A stretch of DNA of 8,848 bases from Candidatus Aenigmatarchaeota archaeon (lineage in GTDB: Archaea; Aenigmatarchaeota; Aenigmatarchaeia; Aenigmatarchaeales; Aenigmatarchaeaceae): contig JAQUSH010000025.1 of the NCBI GenBank assembly GCA_028715225.1, forward strand, positions 1-8,848, in the 5' to 3' direction. Below the pieces are notes generated by a model that saw only the letters and a list, made by a program, of their open reading frames with translations, was not told the origin of the DNA and made no database searches. Positions 1 through 6,027 of the stretch are shown here, in pieces. The position numbers and the translations under genes are program-made. Numbering within the stretch: the stretch's first letter is position 1; every line of letters starts with the position of its first letter.

Positions 1-699
1 CAGGTTGCTCTTTGTCTCATCGTAATATTTCAGAACAACTGGAACAGAATTTATGCCAACATCTGCTTCTGGATCTATTGTTATCACAAAACCAACTGTC
101 TTGACATCATCCTGTCCTACTGTATCTATAACAAGCTCACCAGCTGATTCTGGTATTGTGAATACTTTAGATGACTGATCTAAAGAAATAATTAAATCTT
201 TAGCAGGACCTAATCCTGAATTTTTTATATCAAAATTGATTGTTATTGTCTTACCAGGAGATATGACATCATCGTAGTTCACGTTAACTATCTGAAGAAT
301 TGGTTCTCTTCTGATGTATATCGGTATTGTAAATGATTTGACATTTGAAGCAGTTCCTGTGTAGTATTCAACCTTAAGATAAACGTAAGATGTTCTTGAT
401 TCTGCTGTACTGTCAGCTCTTATCGAAACAGATCCTTGATTTGAACCGCCTGCTGGTATTCCTCCAAGTTCTATTTTTCCAGATGTAGTTATTATGTATG
501 GACCCCCAGATGGTGTGATGACCACGTTAGTCAAATCTGTTGTTCCTGTGTTAGTTACAGTAAGAGAAATGCTTGTTTCACTACCAGGTCTTAATGTGTC
601 TGTTGCAGCCTGCCAGCTGACATCCAAAGACGCAGCAGCATAAGCCATGCTTGCAAATAGCATCAAAAATACAATTGAAACTAAAATCATCTTTTTCAT
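1..699 (-). CDS. Exported Ig-like (S-layer/CARDB-like) domain protein, C-terminus outside window
   Basis: The frame is open for all 233 codons from ATG at 699 to the window edge, so the C-terminal part is missing. The N-terminus is a clear signal peptide: MKKM, a hydrophobic run of about 14 residues, then a small-residue site near AYA-A (residues 19-22). The mature part is rich in beta-strand-forming Ser, Thr, Val and Ile and shows two repeats of an Ig-like fold. Each contains a phrase like 'LRPGSETSISLTVTNTGTTD' or 'ISPGKTITINFDIKNSGLG', typical of CARDB/COG1361 S-layer-like domains that stack outside the membrane. It starts 11 bases after the stop of the ABC ATPase gene, so the two are almost certainly co-transcribed. 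In many archaea such proteins sit between a MacB-type ATPase and an FtsX-like permease and may be its extracellular partner (family knowledge plus inference). ATG 699 is chosen because GAGGTG lies 5 bases before it and the signal peptide begins there. Confidence 0.8.
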   Translation of the reverse strand, partial: MKKMILVSIVFLMLFASMAYAAASLDVSWQAATDTLRPGSETSISLTVTNTGTTDLTNVVITPSGGPYIITTSGKIELGGIPAGGSNQGSVSIRADSTAESRTSYVYLKVEYYTGTASNVKSFTIPIYIRREPILQIVNVNYDDVISPGKTITINFDIKNSGLGPAKDLIISLDQSSKVFTIPESAGELVIDTVGQDDVKTVGFVITIDPEADVGINSVPVVLKYYDETKSNL

Positions 700-704
700 T
701 CATA

Positions 705-710
705 CACCTC
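705..710 (-). promoter_or_regulatory. Shine-Dalgarno site GAGGTG for the exported Ig-like protein
   Basis: On the minus strand GAGGTG directly follows the TAA stop of the ABC ATPase and lies 5 bases before ATG 699. It complements the 3' end of archaeal 16S rRNA. It selects ATG 699 over the out-of-frame ATG at 703, which encodes no plausible signal peptide. It also fits the second gene of an operon, unlike the leaderless first genes elsewhere in the window. Confidence 0.7.
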
Positions 711-1373
711 TTATATTATTTCTCCGTCCTTTAAATAAACTTTTCTGTCTATATTTCCTGATATAGATTTATCATGAGTTACTATTAAAAGTGTTATGCC
801 TTGCTTGTTCAGCTTGTATAGAATATTCATTATCTCCTTTCCGTTCTTTGAATCCAAGTTTCCAGTTGGCTCATCTGCTAAGATTATCTCTGGTTCGTTG
901 GCTAACGCACGTGCTATCGCGACCCGCTGCTGTTCACCACCTGACATCTGAGTAGGATAATGAGTCATCCTGTGCTCTAAACCTACAAGTTTCATCAGAT
1001 CCTTTGCTCTTTTCTGCTTGTCTTTTTTGTCTGCAAACATCATCGGAAGTTCGACATTCTCTAGGGCAGTCAAGTTAGGAAGCAGGTAAAAGAACTGAAA
1101 TATAAATCCTATTTTCTTTCCCCTTATGATTGCAAGCTCATCGTCTGTAAGCTTTGAAGTGTCTTTGCCATCTATATACACTTTGCCGGCACTAGGCCTG
1201 TCCAGACAACCTAAAATATTCAGTAAAGTTGATTTCCCAGAACCGCTTGAACCAATAAGTGCGACAAGTTCTCCTTTTTTTATCTTAAGATCAACGTGTT
1301 TTAGAACTTCCAGCTTAACTTCACCCATCTTATATGTTTTATTGATATCAATCAATTCTAATAAAGTCTTCAT
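711..1373 (-). CDS. ABC transporter ATP-binding protein, MacB/LolD type
   Basis: A 220-residue nucleotide-binding subunit of an ABC transporter that would hydrolyse ATP on the cytoplasmic face of a membrane permease. All hallmarks are present: Walker [10 protein letters not shown] at residues 41-49, Q-loop glutamine at 93 in [10 protein letters not shown], signature SGGEQQR at 144-150, Walker B ILADE ending at E168, D-loop NLDS at 172-175 and switch histidine H200. Length and the '[15 protein letters not shown]' stretch after the Q-loop are typical of the MacB/LolD/FtsE-like branch, which powers mechanotransmission or export across the envelope rather than solute import. The next gene on the strand, 11 bases away, is an exported Ig-like domain protein; no permease is in the window. 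Substrate is unknown. ATG 1373 has no Shine-Dalgarno motif; a palindromic TATA box shared with S8e lies about 34 bases upstream, giving at most a short leader. Confidence 0.93.
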   Translation of the reverse strand: MKTLLELIDINKTYKMGEVKLEVLKHVDLKIKKGELVALIGSSGSGKSTLLNILGCLDRPSAGKVYIDGKDTSKLTDDELAIIRGKKIGFIFQFFYLLPNLTALENVELPMMFADKKDKQKRAKDLMKLVGLEHRMTHYPTQMSGGEQQRVAIARALANEPEIILADEPTGNLDSKNGKEIMNILYKLNKQGITLLIVTHDKSISGNIDRKVYLKDGEII

Positions 1374-1403
1374 AATTATATTTTTCTTAGCCTATTAATA
1401 AAC

Positions 1404-1411
1404 TTTATAAA
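1404..1411. promoter_or_regulatory. Palindromic TATA box TTTATAAA between S8e and ABC ATPase genes
   Basis: TTTATAAA reads the same on both strands. Its centre is 27-28 bases before the S8e ATG at 1435, ideal for a leaderless plus-strand transcript. It is about 34 bases before the ABC ATPase ATG at 1373, which would give a leader of roughly 8 bases. It is the best TATA candidate for both directions in this 61-base intergenic region, but use in the minus direction is less certain. Confidence 0.6.
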
Positions 1412-1434
1412 TATTGGTATTGTGTATATTGGTT

Positions 1435-1818
1435 ATGGCAATAGCAGTAAAGAGAAGCAACAGAAAATACACAGGCGGAGCTTACAATAAGCTTAGAAAG
1501 AAAAAGAAAAGAGACTTTGGAACAGACTTCTTCGCTGTAAAAATAGGCGAAATTAAGTCTAAGTCTGTTAAAACTCTTGGCGGAAACACTAAGCAGAAAC
1601 TAAGACAGATAGACAAGGTAAGTGTTGCTGATCCTGAAACAGGAAAGGCTAAGTTAGTCAAAATAATCACTGTTAAAGAAAATCGTGCTAATCCTAACTA
1701 CGTTCGAATGAACATCATGACAAAAGGAGCTGTAGTTGATACAGAGCTTGGTCTTGTGAAAATAACTTCTAAACCAGGTCAGCATGGAGTTATGAACGGA
1801 GTTTTAGTTAAGAAATAG
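1435..1818 (+). CDS. rps8e: 30S ribosomal protein S8e
   Basis: A 127-residue basic protein of the small ribosomal subunit, found in archaea and eukaryotes but not bacteria. Recognisable family segments are the N-terminal RSNRKYTGGAYNKLRKKKK (from residue 8), the LGGNTKQKLR stretch around residues 49-58, DPETGKAKLVKI in the middle and the C-terminal half 'NPNYVRMNIMTKGAVVDTEL' followed by KITSKPGQHGVMNGVLV. Full family length, with no truncation. The frame is open upstream to a TTG at 1414, but ATG 1435 is preferred: it gives the family N-terminus and lies 27 bases after the centre of TTTATAAA, as expected for a leaderless mRNA. It ends with TAG, the only complete gene here that does so, which matters for interpreting the internal TAG in cca. 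The cupin gene follows 30 bases later in the same frame but has its own TATA-like element. Confidence 0.97.
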   Translation: MAIAVKRSNRKYTGGAYNKLRKKKKRDFGTDFFAVKIGEIKSKSVKTLGGNTKQKLRQIDKVSVADPETGKAKLVKIITVKENRANPNYVRMNIMTKGAVVDTELGLVKITSKPGQHGVMNGVLVKK

Positions 1819-1821
1819 GCA

Positions 1822-1828
1822 TTTAAAG
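1822..1828 (+). promoter_or_regulatory. TATA-like element TTTAAAG for the cupin gene
   Basis: Located between the S8e stop and the cupin ATG, with its centre about 24-25 bases before ATG 1849 and no Shine-Dalgarno motif between. This spacing fits a leaderless transcript starting at the cupin gene. The match to the archaeal TATA consensus is modest, so co-transcription from the S8e promoter is also possible. Confidence 0.4.
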
Positions 1829-1848
1829 TTTTCTCACGATTAACTATT

Positions 1849-2253
1849 ATGAATGATATTGTATACAAAACTATATCACAACATGATCAGAAGAAAGGTG
1901 TTGGGGAAATTATAGAAGAGATTCTTGGTTTAAAGGATAGAGCAGGAATTGGTCTTGCGACTGCTAAGATTGAAAAATCTAAAATGCACTATCATAATAA
2001 CACAACAGAAATTTATTATGGTCTGAATGGGCTTGGAAAGGTTCATATTGCCAGACTGAAAGGTAAACGTTTCGTAGAAGGAAGATTCTATAACATTGAT
2101 AAAGGTGATATGATAATGATACCGCCTGGAATTGGACATTACGCAGAAGTCGAAGGAAAAGAATTTGAAGTTCTTGTTATATCAAGCCCTGCATGGACCC
2201 AAGAAGATCATCATTTAATAGTTGAATCAGAACAATCAAAACTTATGCCCTAA
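1849..2253 (+). CDS. Small single-domain cupin protein
   Basis: A 134-residue beta-barrel protein of the cupin superfamily. Motif 1 is HYHNNTTE at residues 47-54, supplying metal ligands H47, H49 and E54. Motif 2 is the segment GDMIMIPPGIGHYAE (86-100), supplying H97 and the typical PPG turn. The barrel would bind a divalent metal. The C-terminal SSPAWTQEDHHLI segment is common in stand-alone cupins annotated as sugar-phosphate isomerase-like or dioxygenase-like, but nothing here identifies the substrate. ATG 1849 is the only good start, and a TATA-like TTTAAAG lies about 25 bases upstream. The 3' end overlaps the convergent endonuclease IV-family gene by 18 bases (2236-2253). Its reading frame is the same as that of S8e, separated only by the S8e TAG and 10 sense codons, which I consider coincidental. 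Family assignment is firm; function is open. Confidence 0.88.
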   Translation: MNDIVYKTISQHDQKKGVGEIIEEILGLKDRAGIGLATAKIEKSKMHYHNNTTEIYYGLNGLGKVHIARLKGKRFVEGRFYNIDKGDMIMIPPGIGHYAEVEGKEFEVLVISSPAWTQEDHHLIVESEQSKLMP

Positions 2254-3030
2254 TTTCTCAAATATTCTTTTCATCTTTAATGCGTCTTTCTCTATTAACG
2301 GACTTTCTGAAATAATTGTTATATCTATCTTTCTGTGTAGAATTTCCTTTGCTAATGGTTCGAATGCTGGTGTATGATCGATTGGAACATGATTGTCGCT
2401 GTAACCACCATCTTTGTTTTTCTTCATATTTGAAAAATGACAGTGCAAATGTTTGTAACCTTTGAATTTATCTAAAACTTCAGAATAATCAATCACCGAA
2501 TCACGTGCAAAGAGGTGTGCAAAATCTATGACAGGTGCACATCCTTTAACATCTTTGCATATCTGTAAAATTTCTTCAACTGTTCCAAAAGCAGCTTGTT
2601 TAGCAGTTGTTTCTAATCCTAATAAGCATTTACCATTAAATCTATCAACTATTTCTTCACACTGTTCCTTGATTATTTTATAACATTCTTCTTTAGAATG
2701 TTTTCCATAATAACCTGGATGAACCACAACTATTTTAGCATCCATTTTTTCTCCACGTTCTAACGAATCAAGTATTCTTTTTTTAGATTCAATTATCTTA
2801 ATTTTTTCATGACTTGCCAGATTGATGTAATATGGTGCGTGAATAGAAAGAGAAATATCATTTTCTTTCGCAACCTTTCCAACTTCTTTTGCTGTATCTA
2901 AACTCATATGCACCCCGCGAACAAATTCAATTTCAAATGCCTGAAGACCCAGTTTTTTTATAAATGGAACTGCTTCAATAGAACTTCCTTCAAAAGAAAT
3001 CGGTATTCCGGCTGGACCTAATCTTATCAT
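2236..3030 (-). CDS. nfo: Endonuclease IV-family TIM-barrel protein (AP endonuclease)
   Basis: A 264-residue TIM barrel of the endonuclease IV/xylose isomerase-like family. Endonuclease IV cleaves DNA 5' to abasic sites in base excision repair using three zinc ions. The metal-ligand set can be traced: H64 (SIHAPYYINLAS), H104 (VVHPGYY), E140 (LGLETT), D169 and H172 (VIDFAHLFAR), H198 (HCHFS), D212 and H214 (SDNHVPI) and E242 (IISESP), matching the pattern of E. coli Nfo in order. It is slightly shorter than bacterial Nfo (about 280 residues). A sugar isomerase of the same fold is the alternative, but the complete nine-ligand pattern favours the nuclease. ATG 3030 overlaps the RNase Z TGA as ATGA (3027-3030), so the two are co-transcribed and probably translationally coupled; an AAGGTT motif lies just upstream. 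The 3' end overlaps the cupin gene by 18 bases. Confidence 0.85.
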   Translation of the reverse strand: MIRLGPAGIPISFEGSSIEAVPFIKKLGLQAFEIEFVRGVHMSLDTAKEVGKVAKENDISLSIHAPYYINLASHEKIKIIESKKRILDSLERGEKMDAKIVVVHPGYYGKHSKEECYKIIKEQCEEIVDRFNGKCLLGLETTAKQAAFGTVEEILQICKDVKGCAPVIDFAHLFARDSVIDYSEVLDKFKGYKHLHCHFSNMKKNKDGGYSDNHVPIDHTPAFEPLAKEILHRKIDITIISESPLIEKDALKMKRIFEKLGHKF

Positions 3031-3902
3031 AATTTAACCTTCATTAAATCATATGCCACAACAGTATTTTTGTAGATTGGTTTAACTACTTTCAGTATCT
3101 CATTGTTTGTTTTATATTTTTTGCTCAGGTGGGTTAAAATAAGTTTTTTTACTTTATATTTTTTGGAAAGTCTTGCAACATCTTTAGCAGATGCATGCGA
3201 TTTTCTCTCCATATTCTTCAATCCTGTTCCATCATGAATAAGAATATCTGCATTTTTAGCAGCTTTGAATAAATCCATCGATATCAGCGTATCTCCTGAA
3301 TATAAAATCTTTCTTCCTGGCGTCATCTTAGCAACGCTTTTTAACAGAATATTTCTTATTTTGCCTTTTTCTTTTATTTCACTAAGTTTTTGTCCGCTCA
3401 ATCCTCGTTTCAGTGCTTTCTTGATATCAATATGCCAGTGGTCTTTTTCTTTAAAACAATATCCTACAGAAGGTACAGAATGTTTTGTCTTAACTGTGCT
3501 GATTTCAAATTGTTCATTTGAGAATATTTTTTCTCCTGCCTTGACATTCTTAGCCTTTATATCAAACCCGACACCCCAGTAACTAAGTTCAAGGATAGCA
3601 TCTACAAAACGCGATGCATCAGGACCGTATATTTCCAATGGTTCTGTTCTTTTTTCTAAATGCAGTGTTTCTATTAGCGGCAATAAACCTGCAAAATGAT
3701 CAGCATGCCAATGTGTTATGAATATCCTTGTTATCTTAAGTGGTGATATTCCTGCTTTTTGCAGCTGTACTTGTGTACCTTCTCCGCAGTCAAATAGCAT
3801 GTATTCTCTTCCAGTATGAAATAATACAGAAGAATGGCTTCTTTTTGGTGTAGGTATGGCACTTCCGGTGCCTAGAAGTGTTATTTCAATTGGTTCTGGC
3901 AT
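3027..3902 (-). CDS. rnz: Ribonuclease Z (tRNA 3'-trailer endonuclease)
   Basis: A 291-residue metallo-beta-lactamase-fold enzyme that cuts pre-tRNAs after the discriminator base to remove 3' trailers. It shows FDCGEGTQVQL (37-47), the zinc motif THWHADH at 63-69 (H64, H66, D68, H69), H141 in KTKHSVPSVGY, D204 in YSGDT and H258 in LILTHLS. The stretch 'DIKKALKRGLSGQKLSEIK' is characteristic of the short-form RNase Z family. A variation is HDGTG at 223-227 where many homologues have HEATF; the following SHAS (235-238) replaces the usual GHST. These do not remove zinc ligands, so activity is expected. ATG 3902 is supported by a TATA box centred about 26 bases upstream (leaderless). It is the first gene of a two-gene unit with the endonuclease IV-family protein and diverges from the cysteine-rich protein gene. 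The CCA-adding enzyme, the next step in tRNA end maturation, lies about 1.1 kb away on the same strand. Confidence 0.92.
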   Translation of the reverse strand: MPEPIEITLLGTGSAIPTPKRSHSSVLFHTGREYMLFDCGEGTQVQLQKAGISPLKITRIFITHWHADHFAGLLPLIETLHLEKRTEPLEIYGPDASRFVDAILELSYWGVGFDIKAKNVKAGEKIFSNEQFEISTVKTKHSVPSVGYCFKEKDHWHIDIKKALKRGLSGQKLSEIKEKGKIRNILLKSVAKMTPGRKILYSGDTLISMDLFKAAKNADILIHDGTGLKNMERKSHASAKDVARLSKKYKVKKLILTHLSKKYKTNNEILKVVKPIYKNTVVAYDLMKVKL

Positions 3903-3923
3903 AATTAGTAATTGTGAAGGTTC

Positions 3924-3933
3924 CTTATATTTT
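3924..3933 (-). promoter_or_regulatory. TATA box for the RNase Z gene
   Basis: On the minus strand this reads AAAATATAAG, with its centre about 26 bases before ATG 3902. No Shine-Dalgarno motif lies between, so a leaderless mRNA starting at or near the ATG is expected. Confidence 0.55.
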
Positions 3934-3947
3934 AGCCCAAACGATAT

Positions 3948-3957
3948 GTTTATATAC
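3948..3957 (+). promoter_or_regulatory. TATA box for the cysteine-rich protein gene
   Basis: GTTTATATAC is centred about 26 bases before ATG 3979. It supports that ATG over the longer open frame upstream, which would run into the RNase Z gene on the other strand. Confidence 0.6.
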
Positions 3958-3978
3958 TACTTTAAAGTAAATACTATT

Positions 3979-4245
3979 ATGTCAAATGACTACCTTCAAA
4001 AACATCTAAAAGAGGCAAGAACTGCATGTGGAAATCGCCAGTGCGGAACAGCAATAGATGCCATTGAACAGGCTGAAAACGAAATAAAAAAACAAAAAGA
4101 GTTTGGCAAAACAACAATTGATACAAATGCTGAAGAATCTATAAAACTTATGAAGCAATACTGCCAAAGAATGGAAGGAACTTCTGAAAGATGCGCTGAA
4201 GCCTGTAGAACTCTTTACACTCTGACAAGGAAAGGTGTTTCATGA
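3979..4245 (+). CDS. Small cysteine-rich helical protein of unknown function
   Basis: Not recognised. An 88-residue, probably cytoplasmic protein: no signal peptide and no membrane segment. Composition and periodicity suggest mostly alpha-helix, with charged Glu/Lys-rich stretches around residues 26-42 and 51-60. It has five cysteines: C17 and C22 (ACGNRQCG), C62 (YCQRM), C72 and C76 (RCAEACR). The CX4C near the start and CX3C near the end would bring cysteines onto neighbouring helical turns, which could bind a metal or Fe-S cluster or form disulfides. The CAEAC phrase faintly resembles helical copper-binding cysteine repeats, but the match is too short to name a family. ATG 3979 is chosen because a TATA box lies 26 bases upstream; a longer open frame from 3856 would overlap the divergent RNase Z gene. 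It is followed after 52 bases by another small unrecognised gene on the same strand. Confidence 0.75.
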   Translation: MSNDYLQKHLKEARTACGNRQCGTAIDAIEQAENEIKKQKEFGKTTIDTNAEESIKLMKQYCQRMEGTSERCAEACRTLYTLTRKGVS

Positions 4246-4289
4246 TGACATGCAAATATTTTAGTATGTGCAATCCTATATAGATTATA

Positions 4290-4294
4290 GGTGA
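4290..4294 (+). promoter_or_regulatory. Shine-Dalgarno-like GGTGA before the 4298 gene
   Basis: GGTGA within AGGTGA lies 3 bases before ATG 4298 and 6 bases before ATG 4301. Its presence fits either a second gene in a transcript from 3979, or a separate transcript from a weak TATA-like AAATATTTTA near 4255-4264 that would give a short leader. Confidence 0.5.
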
Positions 4295-4297
4295 ATT

Positions 4298-4606
4298 ATG
4301 ATGAAAAAATTTAAACCTATCAATGGATCAAAACAAAAGCATAAAGACAATCCTTTCCTTATGAGACCTATTGAATTTTATGCTTCTCGCAATGGAGAAA
4401 AAGCACTTGTAAGCACAAACCATATTGAAGGCAATGCTTATTCATTTCATTTCGGAGATGGTACTGTAGTCTACTGTGACGAATTTACAGAAAATGATCA
4501 AACAGTAAGAGTCTGCTCAGAAGATCCAACAGGAATTGTGGCAAGAAGAGATCCTGACAACATAGACGAACGTGGTATAGTAAATCCTCAAGATATTTAT
4601 CGTTAA
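4298..4606 (+). CDS. Hypothetical protein, 102 residues
   Basis: Not recognised. The protein starts with a basic segment (KKFKPINGSKQKHK, residues 3-16), then a probable beta-rich core (about 24-75) with a FHFGDGTVVYCDEF strand-turn-strand, and ends in a charged tail rich in Asp and Arg. There is no signal peptide or membrane helix, and the two cysteines (in VYCDE and RVCSE) form no recognised motif. Two tandem ATGs (4298 and 4301) are both possible; GGTGA lies at workable distance from either, slightly favouring 4301. It follows the cysteine-rich protein gene by 52 bases on the same strand and may be co-transcribed. Its TAA overlaps the TAA of the convergent CCA-enzyme tail by 3 bases, the two frames together sharing TTAA at 4603-4606. 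Codon use looks like the neighbours, so it is probably a genuine lineage-specific gene. Confidence 0.65.
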   Translation: MMKKFKPINGSKQKHKDNPFLMRPIEFYASRNGEKALVSTNHIEGNAYSFHFGDGTVVYCDEFTENDQTVRVCSEDPTGIVARRDPDNIDERGIVNPQDIYR

Positions 4607-5028
4607 ACAATATCAATGTCCTTTTCAAACCATTCTCTCATAAAGACTCTAAACTCTTCAGGTAGTTTTTCAATCAGTTTAATCATATCAGAACCAGAAA
4701 AAACAGATGCATTCTTGAAATTAGAAACTATCTTGCTAGGAATTCCTTTTTCCTTTAATTTAGCCTCTTGGCTTGAAACAAGATCTTCCAACAAGTGCAA
4801 TGCAGTTGTATATTTTCTTTCCAGTTCAACTACCCAGTTCTCTCCTTCTAAAAATATATTCTTCTCTTTGTAATGCTTCAAAAACTCTTCAGCATGCTTT
4901 GTATAGATATTTGGTCCGATATTTTTGTAGATCTTTGGTATCATCCAGTTGTTCATCTCAAAAAGCATAATGCACGAATCTCCGATGTAGAAATCTTTTC
5001 TCATGACATCAAATCCGTTCCCTTTCAT
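4603..5028 (-). CDS. cca: CCA-adding enzyme, C-terminal part downstream of in-frame TAG
   Basis: This open frame of 141 codons, counted from ATG 5028, is not an independent protein family but the C-terminal (body/tail) region of an archaeal CCA-adding enzyme. It contains GFDVMRKDFYIGD, then CIMLFEMNN and, after a GPNIY segment, KHAEEFLKHYKEKNIFLEGE and WVVELERKYTT, which follow the order of the family C-terminus that contacts the tRNA T-arm. The frame is identical to that of the upstream part (5041-6006): between them lie only TAG (5043-5041) and four sense codons encoding IEKI. No Shine-Dalgarno motif precedes ATG 5028, and no good TATA box lies about 26 bases before it, so independent translation is not clearly supported. 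Joined to the upstream part through the stop, the protein would be about 467 residues, near the usual archaeal length of about 440-460. It may be made by readthrough, or the TAG may be a sequence error. Confidence 0.8.
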   Translation of the reverse strand: MKGNGFDVMRKDFYIGDSCIMLFEMNNWMIPKIYKNIGPNIYTKHAEEFLKHYKEKNIFLEGENWVVELERKYTTALHLLEDLVSSQEAKLKEKGIPSKIVSNFKNASVFSGSDMIKLIEKLPEEFRVFMREWFEKDIDIV

Positions 5029-5040
5029 TATTTTTTCTAT

Positions 5041-5043
5041 CTA
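5041..5043 (-). other. In-frame TAG interrupting cca
   Basis: The reading frame on both sides is the same: sense codons for CEN precede the TAG and codons for IEKIM follow. The residue is in a helix where homologues, as I recall them, have Ser or Lys before a conserved Ile. No insertion or deletion is needed to restore the family sequence, so a single base substitution or a read-through stop explains the data. Confidence 0.85.
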
Positions 5044-6006
5044 ATTTTCGCATCTTCTCATCTGTGGATATAGTATATCATCAACAACTTTAGGTTTGTC
5101 AAACCTTACTGCGTACCATCTTGTTCCTCTGTTCTCAATTCTTTTTTCAATTTCATCAACTGAATAAGGTTTTATCTTGTCTGAAAAGAATAATTTCTCA
5201 GATGGGTTTGTTACAAACTTTTTAGAAGCTTCAACAAACTTGTAAAAGTTCTCAATAGACACAGCTGCAGCTACGTTTCGATTTGCATCAACTGGATCAA
5301 TTACTATAAGAGGAACTTTGTATGTCTTAGCTAATTTTTCTTTGTTCATGTTGGTTATAGTAACAACCGCAGGAGCTCTCCATTTCGAAGCAGCTTTCAC
5401 ACAGTTCTCGAATTTGCCATAATTTATTATCAAAAGCTCACAAAGATAACCAGAAAATCCGTTTGTCTTTACGTCAGCACCGTATATTCCTGCTGCTTTG
5501 CAGAATTGCTTTAAAAATCTTGCATCATCAGGAAGAAGTAAATTCTTTTTAACAAAACGAACATGATGAGGTGTTCGGTCGACAGAAGATTTTATTTTTT
5601 TCAGTTCTTTGATATCGTAGCAAGGAACAATATCAACATCAAATTTAACATTTTCAAATTTTATTGTTGCACACAGATAAGGGTGCTCTGAATATTTCTT
5701 TTCAAACGATCCATTTAGCTCTTTTATTATTTTTTCAGCGATCTCTAATCCTCTTTCTTCCAATATTTTTCTGGATGTAGAAGGCGTAAACAGCAAAAAC
5801 ATGTCTAATTCAAATTTGTTTGATATCCAGGTATTCTTAGCGACAGATCCGCATAGCATCGGTTTTACAGAATAAACTTTTCCTATACTTTCAGCTGTTT
5901 CATTTACTTTAGAAACAAATCTGTCCATCAATTCTCTTTCTTCTTTCTTAGGTTTTATCTTGTCTAAAACGTTCCTTAAGACATCGTTTTTACTCATATC
6001 AACCAT
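5041..6006 (-). CDS. cca: CCA-adding enzyme (tRNA nucleotidyltransferase, class I), N-terminal part ending at premature TAG
   Basis: CCA-adding enzyme builds or repairs the 3' CCA of tRNAs from CTP and ATP without a nucleic-acid template. This 321-residue part carries the nucleotidyltransferase head: CGSVAKNTW (52-60) followed by E66 and D68 in FELDMFLLF, and D125 in VDIVPCY. These correspond to the catalytic carboxylates Glu59, Asp61 and Asp110 of the A. fulgidus enzyme. The central domain follows, with DRTPHHVRFVKKNLL and GADVKTNGFSGYLCELLIIN. It stops at TAG immediately after LYPQMRRCEN, where homologues continue; the missing portion follows in the same frame to 4603. As it stands the fragment keeps the catalytic head but lacks the tRNA-gripping C-terminus. 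ATG 6006 is preferred over ATG 5997 because a minus-strand TATA box is centred about 25.5 bases upstream. It diverges from the membrane protein gene across only 33 bases. Confidence 0.93.
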   Translation of the reverse strand: MVDMSKNDVLRNVLDKIKPKKEERELMDRFVSKVNETAESIGKVYSVKPMLCGSVAKNTWISNKFELDMFLLFTPSTSRKILEERGLEIAEKIIKELNGSFEKKYSEHPYLCATIKFENVKFDVDIVPCYDIKELKKIKSSVDRTPHHVRFVKKNLLLPDDARFLKQFCKAAGIYGADVKTNGFSGYLCELLIINYGKFENCVKAASKWRAPAVVTITNMNKEKLAKTYKVPLIVIDPVDANRNVAAAVSIENFYKFVEASKKFVTNPSEKLFFSDKIKPYSVDEIEKRIENRGTRWYAVRFDKPKVVDDILYPQMRRCEN

Positions 6007-6010
6007 TTAA

Positions 6011-6018
6011 TTTATAAG
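6011..6018 (+). promoter_or_regulatory. TATA box for the TM-helix membrane protein gene
   Basis: TTTATAAG is centred about 25.5 bases before ATG 6040, giving a leaderless plus-strand transcript. It lies only 5 bases from the start codon of cca on the other strand, so TBP/TFB bound here would cover the cca start site. Confidence 0.6.
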
Positions 6019-6027
6019 GTGGCTAGA

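Noticed and set aside
1414..1434. S8e start at TTG 1414.
   Set aside because: It would precede the expected transcription start and add residues absent from the family.
1435..2253. S8e and cupin are in the same frame, separated only by TAG and ten sense codons, so readthrough would fuse them.
   Set aside because: S8e ends at its normal family C-terminus, the cupin begins with its own ATG and a TATA-like element, and a spacer of ten codons open by chance is unremarkable. It serves better as evidence that TAG is a working stop here.
3856..3978. Extended N-terminus of the cysteine-rich protein into the RNase Z gene.
   Set aside because: A TATA box at 3948-3957 points to ATG 3979, and the extension is antisense to RNase Z coding sequence.
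4603..5028. A separate hypothetical gene of 141 residues after cca.
   Set aside because: Its sequence follows the CCA-enzyme C-terminus, in the same frame as the upstream part, and it lacks a clear promoter or ribosome-binding site of its own.
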